Assembly: GCF_017355915.2 (NCBI RefSeq)
Contig: NZ_JAFEUV020000021.1
Span: 1-64,000, forward strand
Direction: 5' to 3'
Length of the DNA: 64,000 bases
Source of the DNA: Telluribacter roseus
GTDB taxonomy: Bacteria > Bacteroidota > Bacteroidia > Cytophagales > Spirosomataceae
Below, piece after piece: positions 42,673-51,595 of the stretch (positions within the stretch are counted from its first letter, which is position 1; each line of letters opens with the position of its first letter). Below the pieces are notes generated by a model. It was not told where the DNA came from. It was given only the letters and a program-made list of their open reading frames with translations, and did no database searches. The position numbers were made by a program, and so were the translations under genes.

Positions 42673-44565
42673 TTAATAAGCACGTACCAGCTTGCCTTCG
42701 TGGAAGTTGACGTACGCTTTATTTACAACCTTGTTACCTCCAAGCGTTGGATAGTTACCGGTAAAGTACCAGTCTCCGGGATGGTCAGGACAAGCCTTGT
42801 GAAGGTTTTCAACCGTCTGGAATATCACCGATACTTCTGCTTTCAATCCATGAGGACGAATGATTTCGGCAACCTTTGCTGATACTTCCTCATCCGTAAA
42901 TGGCTCATATAGGGCCTTTACGTAGTTGGTCGAGTAGGCGTTTCGGGAAGCCAGCGAAGAAGCGCATTGGGTATATACCTCTTCCCGCAGATAATCCAGG
43001 CCTCTTTCTTCCAGTAGTTTGAGCGTGGCTCTGAACGCTACGAAGTCCTTCATCTTGGACATATCTATCCCGTAGCAGTCAGGGAAGCGGATCTGGGGGG
43101 CTGACGATACAATTACGATCTTCTTGGGACCCAGGCGATCCAGCATCTTAAGGATACTCTTTTCCAGCGTAGTACCCCGTACAATGGAGTCGTCAATGAT
43201 CACTACAGTATCAATACCCTTACGAACTACTTCAAAAGTGGTATCATACACGCTGGATACCATATCATCACGCAGCTCATCAGCTGTGATAAATGTGCGG
43301 GATTTTACATCCTTGGTAACCAGTTTCTCGATACGCGGGCGGAACGAGAGCAGTCGGTCGAGGTCTTCCTCAAACAGGATGCCTTCCATAATCGCCTGCT
43401 TACGCTTCTTGGCCAGGTACTCTTCCAGACCTTCGATCATACCGAAAAAGGAAGTCTCGGCCGTATTAGGGATGTAAGAGAAAATGGTATTTTCCAGATC
43501 GTAATCAATCTCTTCCAGGATCTGCGGAATCAGCAGCTTACCCAGTTTTTTACGCTCGTTGTATATATCCGGATCAGTACCGCGCGAGAAGTAGATCCGT
43601 TCAAAGCTACATGAGCGCTTCTCGAGCTGAGGCAGGATCGAAAGCTCATTATACTCGCCGTCCTTATTAATGATAAGGGCGCTACCCGGCGTTATTTCCT
43701 GAATCTGATTATATTCTACGTTGAAGGCCGCTTTGATCGCCTGTTTCTCGGAGGCTACTACCACTACCTCATCATCGGCGTAGTAGTAGGCCGGGCGGAT
43801 ACCTGCCGGATCGCGCATGACAAATGCGGCGCCGTGGCCGGTAAGGCCACACATGGCATAGCCACCGTCAAAGTCGCGGCACGAGCGGTGTAGAACACGC
43901 TGAAGATCAATATTGTCCTCGATGACATCCGATAGCGTAGGGTTCTCAAAAATACCCTTGAAGCGATCAAATACCCGCTGGTTTTCTTCGTCCAGAAAGT
44001 GGCCGATCTTTTCCATGACGGTCACGGTATCCACTTTTTCCTTCGGGTGCTGACCCAGTGATACCAGCTTGCCAAAAAGCTCGTCTACATTGGTCATATT
44101 GAAGTTACCCGCCATCACCAGGTTACGGCTGCGCCAGTTGCTCTGACGGAGCATAGGGTGGCAGTTTTCTACTTCGTTGGCCCCGTGTGTACCGTAGCGA
44201 AGGTGTCCCAGCCAAAGCTCGCCGGTAAAAGCTACGTTTTCCTGCAGCCATTGGGCGTCAGTAGCACGTTCTTTATTATCCTTTAAAGCTTTACGGAATT
44301 TTTTGTGGACTTTAGCGAAGATGTCCGCTACGGGTTGGGGCTCAACTGATCGGTACCGGCTGATATACCGGCGACCTGGGGGTACCTCTATCTTGATGTT
44401 AGCTACTCCGGCTCCGTCCTGTCCACGGTTAACCTGCTTTTCCATCATTACCGATAGCTTGTGTACCGCGTAGAGGGGGGTCTGGTACTTATCAATGTAA
44501 TGTTGATAAGGTTTCCGCAGACGGATGAGGGCAATTCCGCACTCATGCTTTATGGCGTCACTCAT
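42673..44565 (-). CDS. purF: amidophosphoribosyltransferase (PurF-like, long form)
   Basis: A 630-residue enzyme of the PurF family, longer than the 470-505 residues of typical PurF. The class II glutaminase domain begins at Cys9 after an eight-residue propeptide (MSDAIKHE), the usual cleavable start, with NRGQDGAGVA, GHLRYGTHGANEVENCHP and a glutamine loop. The phosphoribosyltransferase domain has VVIIDDSIVRGTTLEKSI for PRPP binding. It makes phosphoribosylamine in purine synthesis; Bacteroidota often have this long paralogue besides a standard purF, so paralogue status is open. Promoter -7 at 44678-44685. Confidence 0.87.
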   Translation of the reverse strand: MSDAIKHECGIALIRLRKPYQHYIDKYQTPLYAVHKLSVMMEKQVNRGQDGAGVANIKIEVPPGRRYISRYRSVEPQPVADIFAKVHKKFRKALKDNKERATDAQWLQENVAFTGELWLGHLRYGTHGANEVENCHPMLRQSNWRSRNLVMAGNFNMTNVDELFGKLVSLGQHPKEKVDTVTVMEKIGHFLDEENQRVFDRFKGIFENPTLSDVIEDNIDLQRVLHRSCRDFDGGYAMCGLTGHGAAFVMRDPAGIRPAYYYADDEVVVVASEKQAIKAAFNVEYNQIQEITPGSALIINKDGEYNELSILPQLEKRSCSFERIYFSRGTDPDIYNERKKLGKLLIPQILEEIDYDLENTIFSYIPNTAETSFFGMIEGLEEYLAKKRKQAIMEGILFEEDLDRLLSFRPRIEKLVTKDVKSRTFITADELRDDMVSSVYDTTFEVVRKGIDTVVIIDDSIVRGTTLEKSILKMLDRLGPKKIVIVSSAPQIRFPDCYGIDMSKMKDFVAFRATLKLLEERGLDYLREEVYTQCASSLASRNAYSTNYVKALYEPFTDEEVSAKVAEIIRPHGLKAEVSVIFQTVENLHKACPDHPGDWYFTGNYPTLGGNKVVNKAYVNFHEGKLVRAY

Positions 44566-44677
44566 GAGAAGATGAGGTGTTAGTATGTAAGCTGGTATTC
44601 AATAATTTACAAAACTTCTTCTCGTTTTGATACAGACTAAACTACCCACCGGATACTTTAGTTCGTGATGATTATTA

Positions 44678-44685
44678 CAAAGGTA
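44678..44685 (-). promoter_or_regulatory. purF-like gene promoter -7 element
   Basis: TACCTTTG on the minus strand fits TAnnTTTG; it would give a leader of roughly 105 bases. No riboswitch was recognised in that leader. Confidence 0.5.
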
Positions 44686-44845
44686 TAAATTACTTTGTGT
44701 GTAAGAACGATCAGGTACCGGAAAAAAATTGTCGTTCCTCCCCTAATTTTTCGGGGTACAGCAGCAATGAGCAACAAGATGGAAGTTTTATTACGCTCCA
44801 TTTGCATAAAATTGAATATTTACTATAAATCTAAGAGAAAAGAGC

Positions 44846-45727
44846 ATGAGAAATATAATTAAAAAAAGATGGTGCTGGCTACTTATAGGACTGTCTATCG
44901 CTGCTACTTCGGCCCGTGCCCAGGCTCCGCAGGAGCCCTCACTACTTTGGGAGATATCCGGTAAAGGACTCACGAAGCCCTCCTACCTGTACGGTACCAT
45001 TCACCTGATCTGTCCCGGTGACTTTATCCTGGAGGAGGTACTGAAAGAGCGCCTTCAAAAGGCCGAGCAGCTGACTCTTGAGCTGGATATGGACGACCCG
45101 GGCATGATGATGTCCATGGCTCAGCTCATGCTGATGAAGGACAATAAGCAACTAAGTACCCTGCTGCCACAGGAAGATTACCTCCGGCTGAACCAGTTCT
45201 TTCGTGATTCGGTGGGGATGAACATAACGCCGTTTGAGCGCGCCAAACCTTTTGTGCTGATGAGCCTCTTGTTCAACCGGGTACTCAACTGCCAGCCGCA
45301 GTCGTATGAGATGACCCTGGTGGGCCTGGCCAAAAAGCAGCAGATAGAGGTAGTAGGGCTGGAAACCGTGGCCGAGCAGATGGCCGTATTTGATACCATA
45401 CCCTACCAGGATCAGGCCCGAATGCTGGTGCAGATGATCGACAATCTACCCAAAGCCCGTACGGAGTTTACTCAGATGGTGAACCTGTACAAAAAACAGG
45501 ACGTAGCTGGGCTTCATAAAATGACGCTGGAGAGCGACTTTGATATGCAGGGACAGGAAGAAACGCTCCTCTACGGTCGCAACCGCCGCTGGATCCCGCT
45601 CATGGCCAACATGATGGGGCAGAAATCCACCTTCTTTGCCGTAGGAGCGGCGCATCTGGGAGGTACTGAGGGCGTGATTGCCCTGCTTAGGAAACAGGGC
45701 TACAAAGTTGTTCCGGTACGCCAGTAG
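44846..45727 (+). CDS. TraB/GumN family protein
   Basis: A 293-residue exported protein with a signal peptide ending SARA. The TraB/GumN fold is marked by two GxxH motifs: SYLYGTIHLICPGD near residue 50 and FFAVGAAHLGGTEGVIALLRKQGYKVVPV at the end, plus the acidic ELDMDD. Eukaryotic TIKI relatives are metalloproteases using these His and nearby acidic residues; bacterial function is unsettled. Stops 21 bases from convergent nuoN. Confidence 0.9.
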   Translation: MRNIIKKRWCWLLIGLSIAATSARAQAPQEPSLLWEISGKGLTKPSYLYGTIHLICPGDFILEEVLKERLQKAEQLTLELDMDDPGMMMSMAQLMLMKDNKQLSTLLPQEDYLRLNQFFRDSVGMNITPFERAKPFVLMSLLFNRVLNCQPQSYEMTLVGLAKKQQIEVVGLETVAEQMAVFDTIPYQDQARMLVQMIDNLPKARTEFTQMVNLYKKQDVAGLHKMTLESDFDMQGQEETLLYGRNRRWIPLMANMMGQKSTFFAVGAAHLGGTEGVIALLRKQGYKVVPVRQ

Positions 45728-45748
45728 GGGCTTTCCTCTGCGCCCGCG

Positions 45749-47206
45749 TTACATCTGACCGATCCAGTGGATAAGCCAATTGGGCCGGAAGAAAAGAATC
45801 ACCACCAACGCCAGCAGCACGCCCGCCAGTACCCGATTGACAACGGGAGCAACGGGAAGGGTATCCTGCTCGGCACTCGTGCGGAAAAACAGTAAAAACG
45901 GAATACGCAGGTAGTAAGCCAGGGATATGGCAGCGTTCAAGATACCTCCGATCAGGAGCCAGAGCATCCACGGCTGCCCCGCCTGCTGGAAACTATCCCA
46001 GAGCGCCGAGAATACCAGCCATTTGGCCGTAAAGCCTACCGTAGGAGGAAGTCCCGCCAGAGCCACCATTACCACCGTGATCGCTACACTGACACCTACC
46101 TGTTGCCGGCCCAGCCCTATGTATAGACTTAGATCAGTACTGGTGCGGGGGTGGAGGAGGTCGATTAGGAAGAAAGCCGCCATGTTGGTAAGTACATAAG
46201 CCGCCGTATAGAACGTAGCCGCTTCAAAGCCCGACTCGGAATAAGCCACTATGCCCACGAGGAGGTACCCTGCCTGTGCGATGGAAGAATAAGCCAGCAG
46301 ACGACGGGCGTTCTGCTGCCAGAGTGCCGCCACATTACCCGCCGTGATACTTATCAACGCCACACCTCCGAGGGTAGGAAGTAATTCAGGAGGAAGAGCG
46401 CCGGTGAGCCGCATAAGCACCAGCAGTGCGGCCGCCTTGGGAGCAACCGACAGGAACGAAACCAGCGGCGTAGGAGCTGCCTCATACACATCGGGTGTCC
46501 ATACATGGAAGGGCACCAGCGACAGCTTAAACAGCAGCCCGCCCAGCGTAAGTAGTATGGCTACCTGCATTACAAAGGTTGGGTTATTGGCGAGCCCCGC
46601 CTGCATAGCCTGTTGGGTAATATCCAATGTACCCGTAAGGCCATAGATCAGGGAGATACCATACAGCATAATGGCCGAGCTCACTGATCCGTACAGCAGG
46701 TACTTCATACCTCCTTCGGTGGCTTTCCGATCCGGCGAAAGGGCCACCAGCAGGTACGAGCAGATCGATAGTAGCTCCAGCGACAGGTAGATCGTCAGCA
46801 GGTGGGTAGCCATGCAGAGCAGGCACATGCCCAGTACGGCGGCTACCAGGAGCGCGTTCAGCTCGTTGGGGAAGTTATAGCGCAGGTACCTTATATGCAG
46901 CAGGGTAGCCAGCCAGGCTACCACCACCATACCTTTGAAGAAGACTGCCTTGGTATCCAAAAACAGTAATGGCTCAAACCGGAAGGCAGGCTCGGTGTCC
47001 CACTGTCCTATCACCAGCGCCAGCGTCGCTACAGCACCCAGGATACTACCCGTCTGCAGCCAGCGAGCGGCCATTTCTTTTCCGAGCCGTGGCGTTAGTA
47101 GTAGCTCGGCTGTGAGGAGCAGCAGGAAAAAAATGGTCAGAAAGAGTTCAGGGGCTATACCGGCCAGACTCTGACGAATATGAAGTAGCTGTTCGTTGAG
47201 ATACAA
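45749..47206 (-). CDS. nuoN: NADH-quinone oxidoreductase subunit N
   Basis: A complex I antiporter-like membrane subunit with about 14 helices; conserved residues include Lys and Glu in ATHLLTIYLSLELLSICSYLLVALSPDRKATEGGMKYLLYGSVSSAIMLYGISLIYGLTGTLDI and the VPFHVWTPDVYEAAPTPLVSFLSVAPKAA segment. The open frame starts with GTG at 47239, but that codon lies within the promoter -7 element, so I place the start at TTG 47206 (YLNEQLLHIRQSLAGIAPE follows), giving 485 residues. No nuoL or nuoM is adjacent. Confidence 0.9.
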   Translation of the reverse strand: MYLNEQLLHIRQSLAGIAPELFLTIFFLLLLTAELLLTPRLGKEMAARWLQTGSILGAVATLALVIGQWDTEPAFRFEPLLFLDTKAVFFKGMVVVAWLATLLHIRYLRYNFPNELNALLVAAVLGMCLLCMATHLLTIYLSLELLSICSYLLVALSPDRKATEGGMKYLLYGSVSSAIMLYGISLIYGLTGTLDITQQAMQAGLANNPTFVMQVAILLTLGGLLFKLSLVPFHVWTPDVYEAAPTPLVSFLSVAPKAAALLVLMRLTGALPPELLPTLGGVALISITAGNVAALWQQNARRLLAYSSIAQAGYLLVGIVAYSESGFEAATFYTAAYVLTNMAAFFLIDLLHPRTSTDLSLYIGLGRQQVGVSVAITVVMVALAGLPPTVGFTAKWLVFSALWDSFQQAGQPWMLWLLIGGILNAAISLAYYLRIPFLLFFRTSAEQDTLPVAPVVNRVLAGVLLALVVILFFRPNWLIHWIGQM

Positions 47207-47228
47207 AATCGTTGGAACAATTTTTTGA

Positions 47229-47261
47229 CAAAAGTACACACAAGATAGCAGGCCTCACCAA
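47229..47261 (-). promoter_or_regulatory. nuoN promoter
   Basis: TTG (47261-47259), a 22-base spacer and TACTTTTG (47236-47229) on the minus strand. It overlaps the first codons of the longest open frame, which argues for a downstream start. Confidence 0.7.
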
Positions 47262-47360
47262 AAAATCTGAGATTAAGGGCTGCACCGTACTAAATCATAG
47301 ATTTATTACTTAATTAAGGTCACAGTAGTACCTAGAACAACATTCTAATTTTAAAGGACC

Positions 47361-48041
47361 ATGAAAAAATTAATCTGCAGTCTGGTATTGGCGGCGTTTC
47401 TGATACCAGCCCACGCTCAGTACATGACCGACGTCAACGGTCGGGTTGTTTCGGAATACAAATATACGGATACGGAGGGATCTCCTTACCTGCTCGCCGA
47501 TCAGTGGATTACCGGCACTGTCCGGACAACCAGTGATAAAGTAGTAGACGGAATAAAAATGAAGTACGATATATTCCAGGATGAACTCGAGTACGAAAAG
47601 GATGGAAAGCTCTACCGACTGGGAGCTAATGAAATAGTAGAGTTTGCCATGCCGACCGGTGACGCTCTGTACATATTCCGACGCGGCTTTCCGGCCATCG
47701 ACGATCAGACCGAGGGCAGCTTCTACCGGGTACTGCACGATGGCAATACCAAGCTGCTCAAGCGCTTTGAAAGCAAGAAGCGGGACGAGAAGCAGTATAA
47801 CTCCGCTACGGCCGTAAGTCGCTTTGTACCTAATGAGCAGCTGTATGTCTATAAGCAGGGCAAGATGCACCCCATCAAGAAAGGCGATAAAAAGGCGCTT
47901 CTAAGCCTGCTCAGCGACAAGAAGAACCTGATGGAGCATAACATAAAGGAACAGCAGCTTAACCTGAAGTCGGAGGTAGACATTGTGAAGGTGCTGGAAG
48001 AGTACGACGCCTACAAAGCCGGTGACGCGGATCCCCGCTAA
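47361..48041 (+). CDS. conserved secreted protein of unknown function
   Basis: A 226-residue protein with a signal peptide (MKKLICSLVLAAFLIPAHA, cleavage before QYMTD). The mature part has strand-rich segments (GTVRTTSDKVVDGIKMKYDIFQDELEYEKDGKLYRLGANEIVEF) followed by a Lys-rich C-terminal half ending in a helix. I recognise no domain with confidence; proteins like this with an 'input value, output structure' layout are common secreted hypotheticals in Cytophagales. Convergent with the response regulator. Confidence 0.75.
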   Translation: MKKLICSLVLAAFLIPAHAQYMTDVNGRVVSEYKYTDTEGSPYLLADQWITGTVRTTSDKVVDGIKMKYDIFQDELEYEKDGKLYRLGANEIVEFAMPTGDALYIFRRGFPAIDDQTEGSFYRVLHDGNTKLLKRFESKKRDEKQYNSATAVSRFVPNEQLYVYKQGKMHPIKKGDKKALLSLLSDKKNLMEHNIKEQQLNLKSEVDIVKVLEEYDAYKAGDADPR

Positions 48042-48059
48042 GGGATAGCGTAAAAGGCC

Positions 48060-48767
48060 TTATTCGGGCTGATCCGTAAACATGTACCCAACGCCCTTCA
48101 GGGTCTTGATGTAGCCTTCGCCGAGCTTCTCACGGAGCTTACGGATATGTACATCTACGGTACGCTCAAGTACATAGATATCGGCTCCCCATATCTTCTG
48201 GAGTAGCTCTTCACGGCTGAAAACCTTGTTGGGGCTCTGGGCCAGGAAGAACAGCAGCTCAAACTCTTTCTTGGGGAGTATAATGGATTTATCTCCCTGA
48301 CTTACGGTATAGTTCTTACGGTTAATAGAAAGGTCGGCAATGGTGACTTCATCACCAGGGTCGGCCTTTTGTGCTTCCCGGCGGAACAGGGCGTTGATCC
48401 GGCTCATCAGAGCGCGGGGCTTGATGGGCTTGGTAATGTAATCGTCAGCGCCTATCTCGAAAGCAGCCACTTCGGAGTACTCTTCGGAGCGCGCCGTCAG
48501 GAACAGGATGTACACGTGGCGGAGCTCCGCAGTCTGCCGCAGGACGCGGGCCGTCTCGATCCCGTCCATCTGAGGCATCATGATGTCCAGCAGAATCAGG
48601 TCCGGAACAAAATCTTTGGCAATCTCAATGGCTTTTTTACCGTTGGAGGCGGTTTCTACAAAATACCCCTCCTTCTGAAGATTATACTCCAGTAGCTCTA
48701 CAATATCCGGATCGTCGTCAACCACTAGTACTTTAGTTGCTACCTGGGTTGCTGCTTTGGCGCTCAT
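48060..48767 (-). CDS. OmpR/PhoB-family response regulator
   Basis: A 235-residue two-domain regulator. The receiver domain has the acidic pair DDD (residues 17-19), the phospho-acceptor Asp in DLILLDIMMPQMDG, Thr in LFLTARSEE and Lys in YITKPIKP. The C-terminal winged helix ends with RTVDVHIRKLREKLGEGYIKTLKGVGYMF. No histidine kinase is adjacent, so it is an orphan in this window. PhoB/RprY-like. Its 98-bp upstream gap precedes the lipoprotein gene on the same strand. Confidence 0.93.
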   Translation of the reverse strand: MSAKAATQVATKVLVVDDDPDIVELLEYNLQKEGYFVETASNGKKAIEIAKDFVPDLILLDIMMPQMDGIETARVLRQTAELRHVYILFLTARSEEYSEVAAFEIGADDYITKPIKPRALMSRINALFRREAQKADPGDEVTIADLSINRKNYTVSQGDKSIILPKKEFELLFFLAQSPNKVFSREELLQKIWGADIYVLERTVDVHIRKLREKLGEGYIKTLKGVGYMFTDQPE

Positions 48768-48864
48768 ACGGTGAGGTGATTGAAGTTTGTTAATTCGGTT
48801 TCGAAATTAGCGGATGTGTTATGGATATTACTCGTAGAGGTGGAGTCTTAACACAAATTTAACA

Positions 48865-49710
48865 TCAGCGTAGCATTAATTTAAACACCTGCCTTTGCTC
48901 ATTCGTAACCAATATATCGCTGTTATTCAGAAACATAATGCCTTCGGTCTGCTTCCGTACCAGTCTGAGGCATCCCTGGGGCTGACAGAAGCTGATCCTT
49001 CCTGACTCTACTCCAAACAATACTATTTTGCCGTAGGTTAGTAGTGCAAAGGTTTTACCATCGGGACTTATGTCCGCTCCTGTGACCTGGCCCTGAATGT
49101 GGATGCTATCGATGGGAGTAGCCACGTAGTCGCCAGCCTTTGCCGGTATCTCGTACAGCTTGACCGGATGATCCGTTTTGATCCGGTTCTTTGAAAAGAG
49201 GTACAGCTTCTGGTTGTAGTAAAATATAGCTTCGCAGTCATATTGCTGCGAGCCGTTAGTCAGCGACGACAGGCTATCCTGATCAGCATACCGGAAGGTA
49301 ATGGTTTCGACGGCAGATGTTTCGGGCGTGACGGCGTAGATCTGGAAGGAGCGGCGTGTGTTGCTGTTGTTTCCCGTGTCGGCAATGTAGAGTACCCCCT
49401 CCGGGCTTTGGGCAAGGTCTTCCCAGTCCTGGTTGGGAACATCCGAAACCTGATAAGTAGATACCAAAGCTCCTCTGTAATCAATTTCGTACAGTACCGA
49501 CTCTCCTCCACTATCATTATGGGTCCAGAAAGTAGTTCCTCCCTGGCCTCTGGCCAGACCTGAGCTTTCATGAGCAACGGTCGGAAGCTTGCCTGTTTTG
49601 CTAATCTTGTACCTGGCGCGTACCTTGGCAAGATTATTATGTTGTTGACGCTCGGCTTGGCAGCCGCACAGCATAGTTTTGAATAAAAACCACAGATAAA
49701 AAATCTTCAT
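48865..49710 (-). CDS. beta-propeller-like lipoprotein of unknown function
   Basis: A 281-residue exported lipoprotein: MKIFYLWFLFKTMLCGC gives a short signal with Cys17 (or Cys15) as lipid site. The body has repeated blade-like segments, for example SGLARGQGGTTFWTHNDSGGESVLYEIDYRGALV, NQDWEDLAQSPEGVLYIADTGNNSNTRRSFQIYAV and GADISPDGKTFALLTYGKIVLF, resembling phytase-like or SdiA-regulated beta-propellers. The frame is open 57 codons further upstream, but that part overlaps the divergent transporter gene and lacks a signal. Start codons of the two divergent genes lie 3 bp apart. Confidence 0.77.
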   Translation of the reverse strand: MKIFYLWFLFKTMLCGCQAERQQHNNLAKVRARYKISKTGKLPTVAHESSGLARGQGGTTFWTHNDSGGESVLYEIDYRGALVSTYQVSDVPNQDWEDLAQSPEGVLYIADTGNNSNTRRSFQIYAVTPETSAVETITFRYADQDSLSSLTNGSQQYDCEAIFYYNQKLYLFSKNRIKTDHPVKLYEIPAKAGDYVATPIDSIHIQGQVTGADISPDGKTFALLTYGKIVLFGVESGRISFCQPQGCLRLVRKQTEGIMFLNNSDILVTNEQRQVFKLMLR

Positions 49711-49713
49711 AAT

Positions 49714-50976
49714 ATGAACACCTCTACGGGGCCTGGCCAAATCAAAGATACAAGATTCCCTGCGTACCTTAAAATAGCCAGTATTCTGGTATCGTTGCTG
49801 GCGGGGGTATATATCCTGTTTGTGCTGCGCGAAACGCTCATCCCTCTCTCCTTCTCGGTACTGTTCGCTATACTCCTGCATCCGCTATGCCTGCGGTTTG
49901 AACAATGGCGTGTGCCGCGCGTACTGGCTATTCTGATCAGTATCCTTATCTTTATTGTAGTGCTGGTTGGTCTGATTTATGTAGCCTCCATTCAGATTGC
50001 AGGCTTCGCCGATGAGATCCCCCGTATAACAGCCAAAGCAGAAGAACTGCTGGAACAGATGCTGTCGTTGGGTGAGCGCCAGTTTAATCTAAGCCGGACC
50101 CAGCAGGTGACCGAAGGAAAAAGATACCTGCTGAACGCCCTGGGTGAAAGCCGGGCCATGCTGCTTAGCACTGTAGTCGCTACCACCGGTACCCTTACAA
50201 CGGCTATATTAGTACCTATCTACGTATTCTTTTTTCTGCTGTACCGCGACTTTTTCCGGCGCTTTCTGCACAAGGCGTTCAAGCAGGTGCCCCGGCACAA
50301 GCTGGACCGTATTCTCATGAAGATATATGAGGTGATCAAAAGCTACCTGGCGGGGCTGGTACTGGTAATTGCTATCGTGGGGGTGTTGAATACCGTCGGT
50401 CTGCTTCTGCTGGGGATTGACAATGCTATCTTTTTCGGCTTTCTGGCTGCTTTCCTGATTCTTATTCCTTACATCGGTATTCTTATTGGCTCTATACTAC
50501 CAGCCCTGATGAGTATTGTTACCGAAGACTCACCCATTTATGCCTTAGGAGTCATTGGTATTATGGCCTTTGTGCAGTTTCTGGAAGGTAATTTTATCAC
50601 TCCCAATATTGTAGGCTCCAAGATAAGCATCAATCCGCTGGCCGCCATTGTAGCTCTGTTCCTGGGCGGGCAGCTATGGGGCCTGTCGGGCCTGATCCTG
50701 GCCTTACCACTGACGGCGATCATAAAAGTAGTACTGGATTCCAGTCCTGGTCTTGAGCCCTACGGGTACCTGCTGGGCGAGCCGGAGCGGGAAGTAGCTG
50801 AAGAAAAAGCAAAAGAAGTGAAGCAAGAGGAGAGTGCAGCAGATCCGCAAAGACGTCGTCGGCCACCCCGCCACCGGAATCGTAAGAAGCCGGACGCCAA
50901 TAACAGACCTGAGGGTACTCCGCCGCCCCCGCCTCGTCCTACCAGACCTAAAAATCCAGGGGGTCCAGATTCCTGA
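49714..50976 (+). CDS. AI-2E family transporter (PerM-like)
   Basis: A 420-residue membrane protein with about eight helices: LKIASILVSLLAGVYILFVLRETLIPLSFSVLFAILLHPLCLRFE, ATTGTLTTAILVPIYVFFFLLYRDFFRRF and LEGNFITPNIVGSKISINPLAAIVALFLGGQLWGLSGLILALPLTAIIKVV are characteristic. The family includes autoinducer-2 exporters and Na+/H+ antiporters. The last roughly 65 residues are a basic Arg/Pro-rich cytoplasmic tail. Its end overlaps the convergent LON-domain gene by 29 bp. Confidence 0.9.
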   Translation: MNTSTGPGQIKDTRFPAYLKIASILVSLLAGVYILFVLRETLIPLSFSVLFAILLHPLCLRFEQWRVPRVLAILISILIFIVVLVGLIYVASIQIAGFADEIPRITAKAEELLEQMLSLGERQFNLSRTQQVTEGKRYLLNALGESRAMLLSTVVATTGTLTTAILVPIYVFFFLLYRDFFRRFLHKAFKQVPRHKLDRILMKIYEVIKSYLAGLVLVIAIVGVLNTVGLLLLGIDNAIFFGFLAAFLILIPYIGILIGSILPALMSIVTEDSPIYALGVIGIMAFVQFLEGNFITPNIVGSKISINPLAAIVALFLGGQLWGLSGLILALPLTAIIKVVLDSSPGLEPYGYLLGEPEREVAEEKAKEVKQEESAADPQRRRRPPRHRNRKKPDANNRPEGTPPPPPRPTRPKNPGGPDS

Positions 50977-51577
50977 AATGGCCGTTTAGCCGGATGCGGG
51001 CCTTGGTCTGCTCCATATCGGCCACTACGGGTAGTACTTTGCGTAAGTGCCGGATCAGGAACTGCTGCCTCTGGCTTTCCTGAGGTATGGTAAGCAGTTG
51101 GTACTCATCATCCACTGACATACCTACCTTATGAGCTATCTGAAAGGAAAACGGAGCTACCTCTATCTGATACTCCACCGTAATTGAAAGCAGGTCGTAG
51201 AGCTGATCCACTAAACGCAGAAGCTCGGGTAAAGGCTGGTCCAGGTCGATAGACTCGGCGGGGTACATGACTACTCCGCCCGCATAAAGCTTACCTTTTA
51301 GGGGGTTCTTGAAGGTGTCGATCTCAAATACGCGCAGACCTCTGGTCGAAATGTCCATCCGGCCATCCTCGTAGCGCTTGTGCAGGGCCACTACCTCTAC
51401 TTCGGTACCAAAGCCGGGCAACCGGTCGTTCAGGAAGGCAGGGATCCCAAACGTTTTCTTCTCCTCCAGACATTCGTTGATAAGCTGTTGGTAGCGGAGC
51501 TCAAAAATATGCAGGTTGAGTTTTTCCCCCGGGTACACTACCAGGTTCAGGGGGAATAGAGGTAGCATTGGAGTCAT
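50948..51577 (-). CDS. LON peptidase substrate-binding-domain protein
   Basis: A 209-residue protein consisting only of the N-terminal Lon (PUA-like) domain: LPLFPLNLVVYPGEKLNLHIFELRYQQLINECLEEKKTFGIP and GTEVEVVALHKRYEDGRMDISTRGLRVFEI. No ATPase or protease domain is present. Stand-alone versions are common and of unclear role. It is 18 bp downstream of gldH and likely co-transcribed. Confidence 0.9.
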   Translation of the reverse strand: MTPMLPLFPLNLVVYPGEKLNLHIFELRYQQLINECLEEKKTFGIPAFLNDRLPGFGTEVEVVALHKRYEDGRMDISTRGLRVFEIDTFKNPLKGKLYAGGVVMYPAESIDLDQPLPELLRLVDQLYDLLSITVEYQIEVAPFSFQIAHKVGMSVDDEYQLLTIPQESQRQQFLIRHLRKVLPVVADMEQTKARIRLNGHFRNLDPLDF

Positions 51578-51595
51578 CCCAGAGTGATTAATGGT

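Noticed and set aside
49711-49881. 57-codon upstream extension of the beta-propeller lipoprotein
   Set aside because: It would hide the signal peptide inside the protein and overlap the divergent transporter gene.
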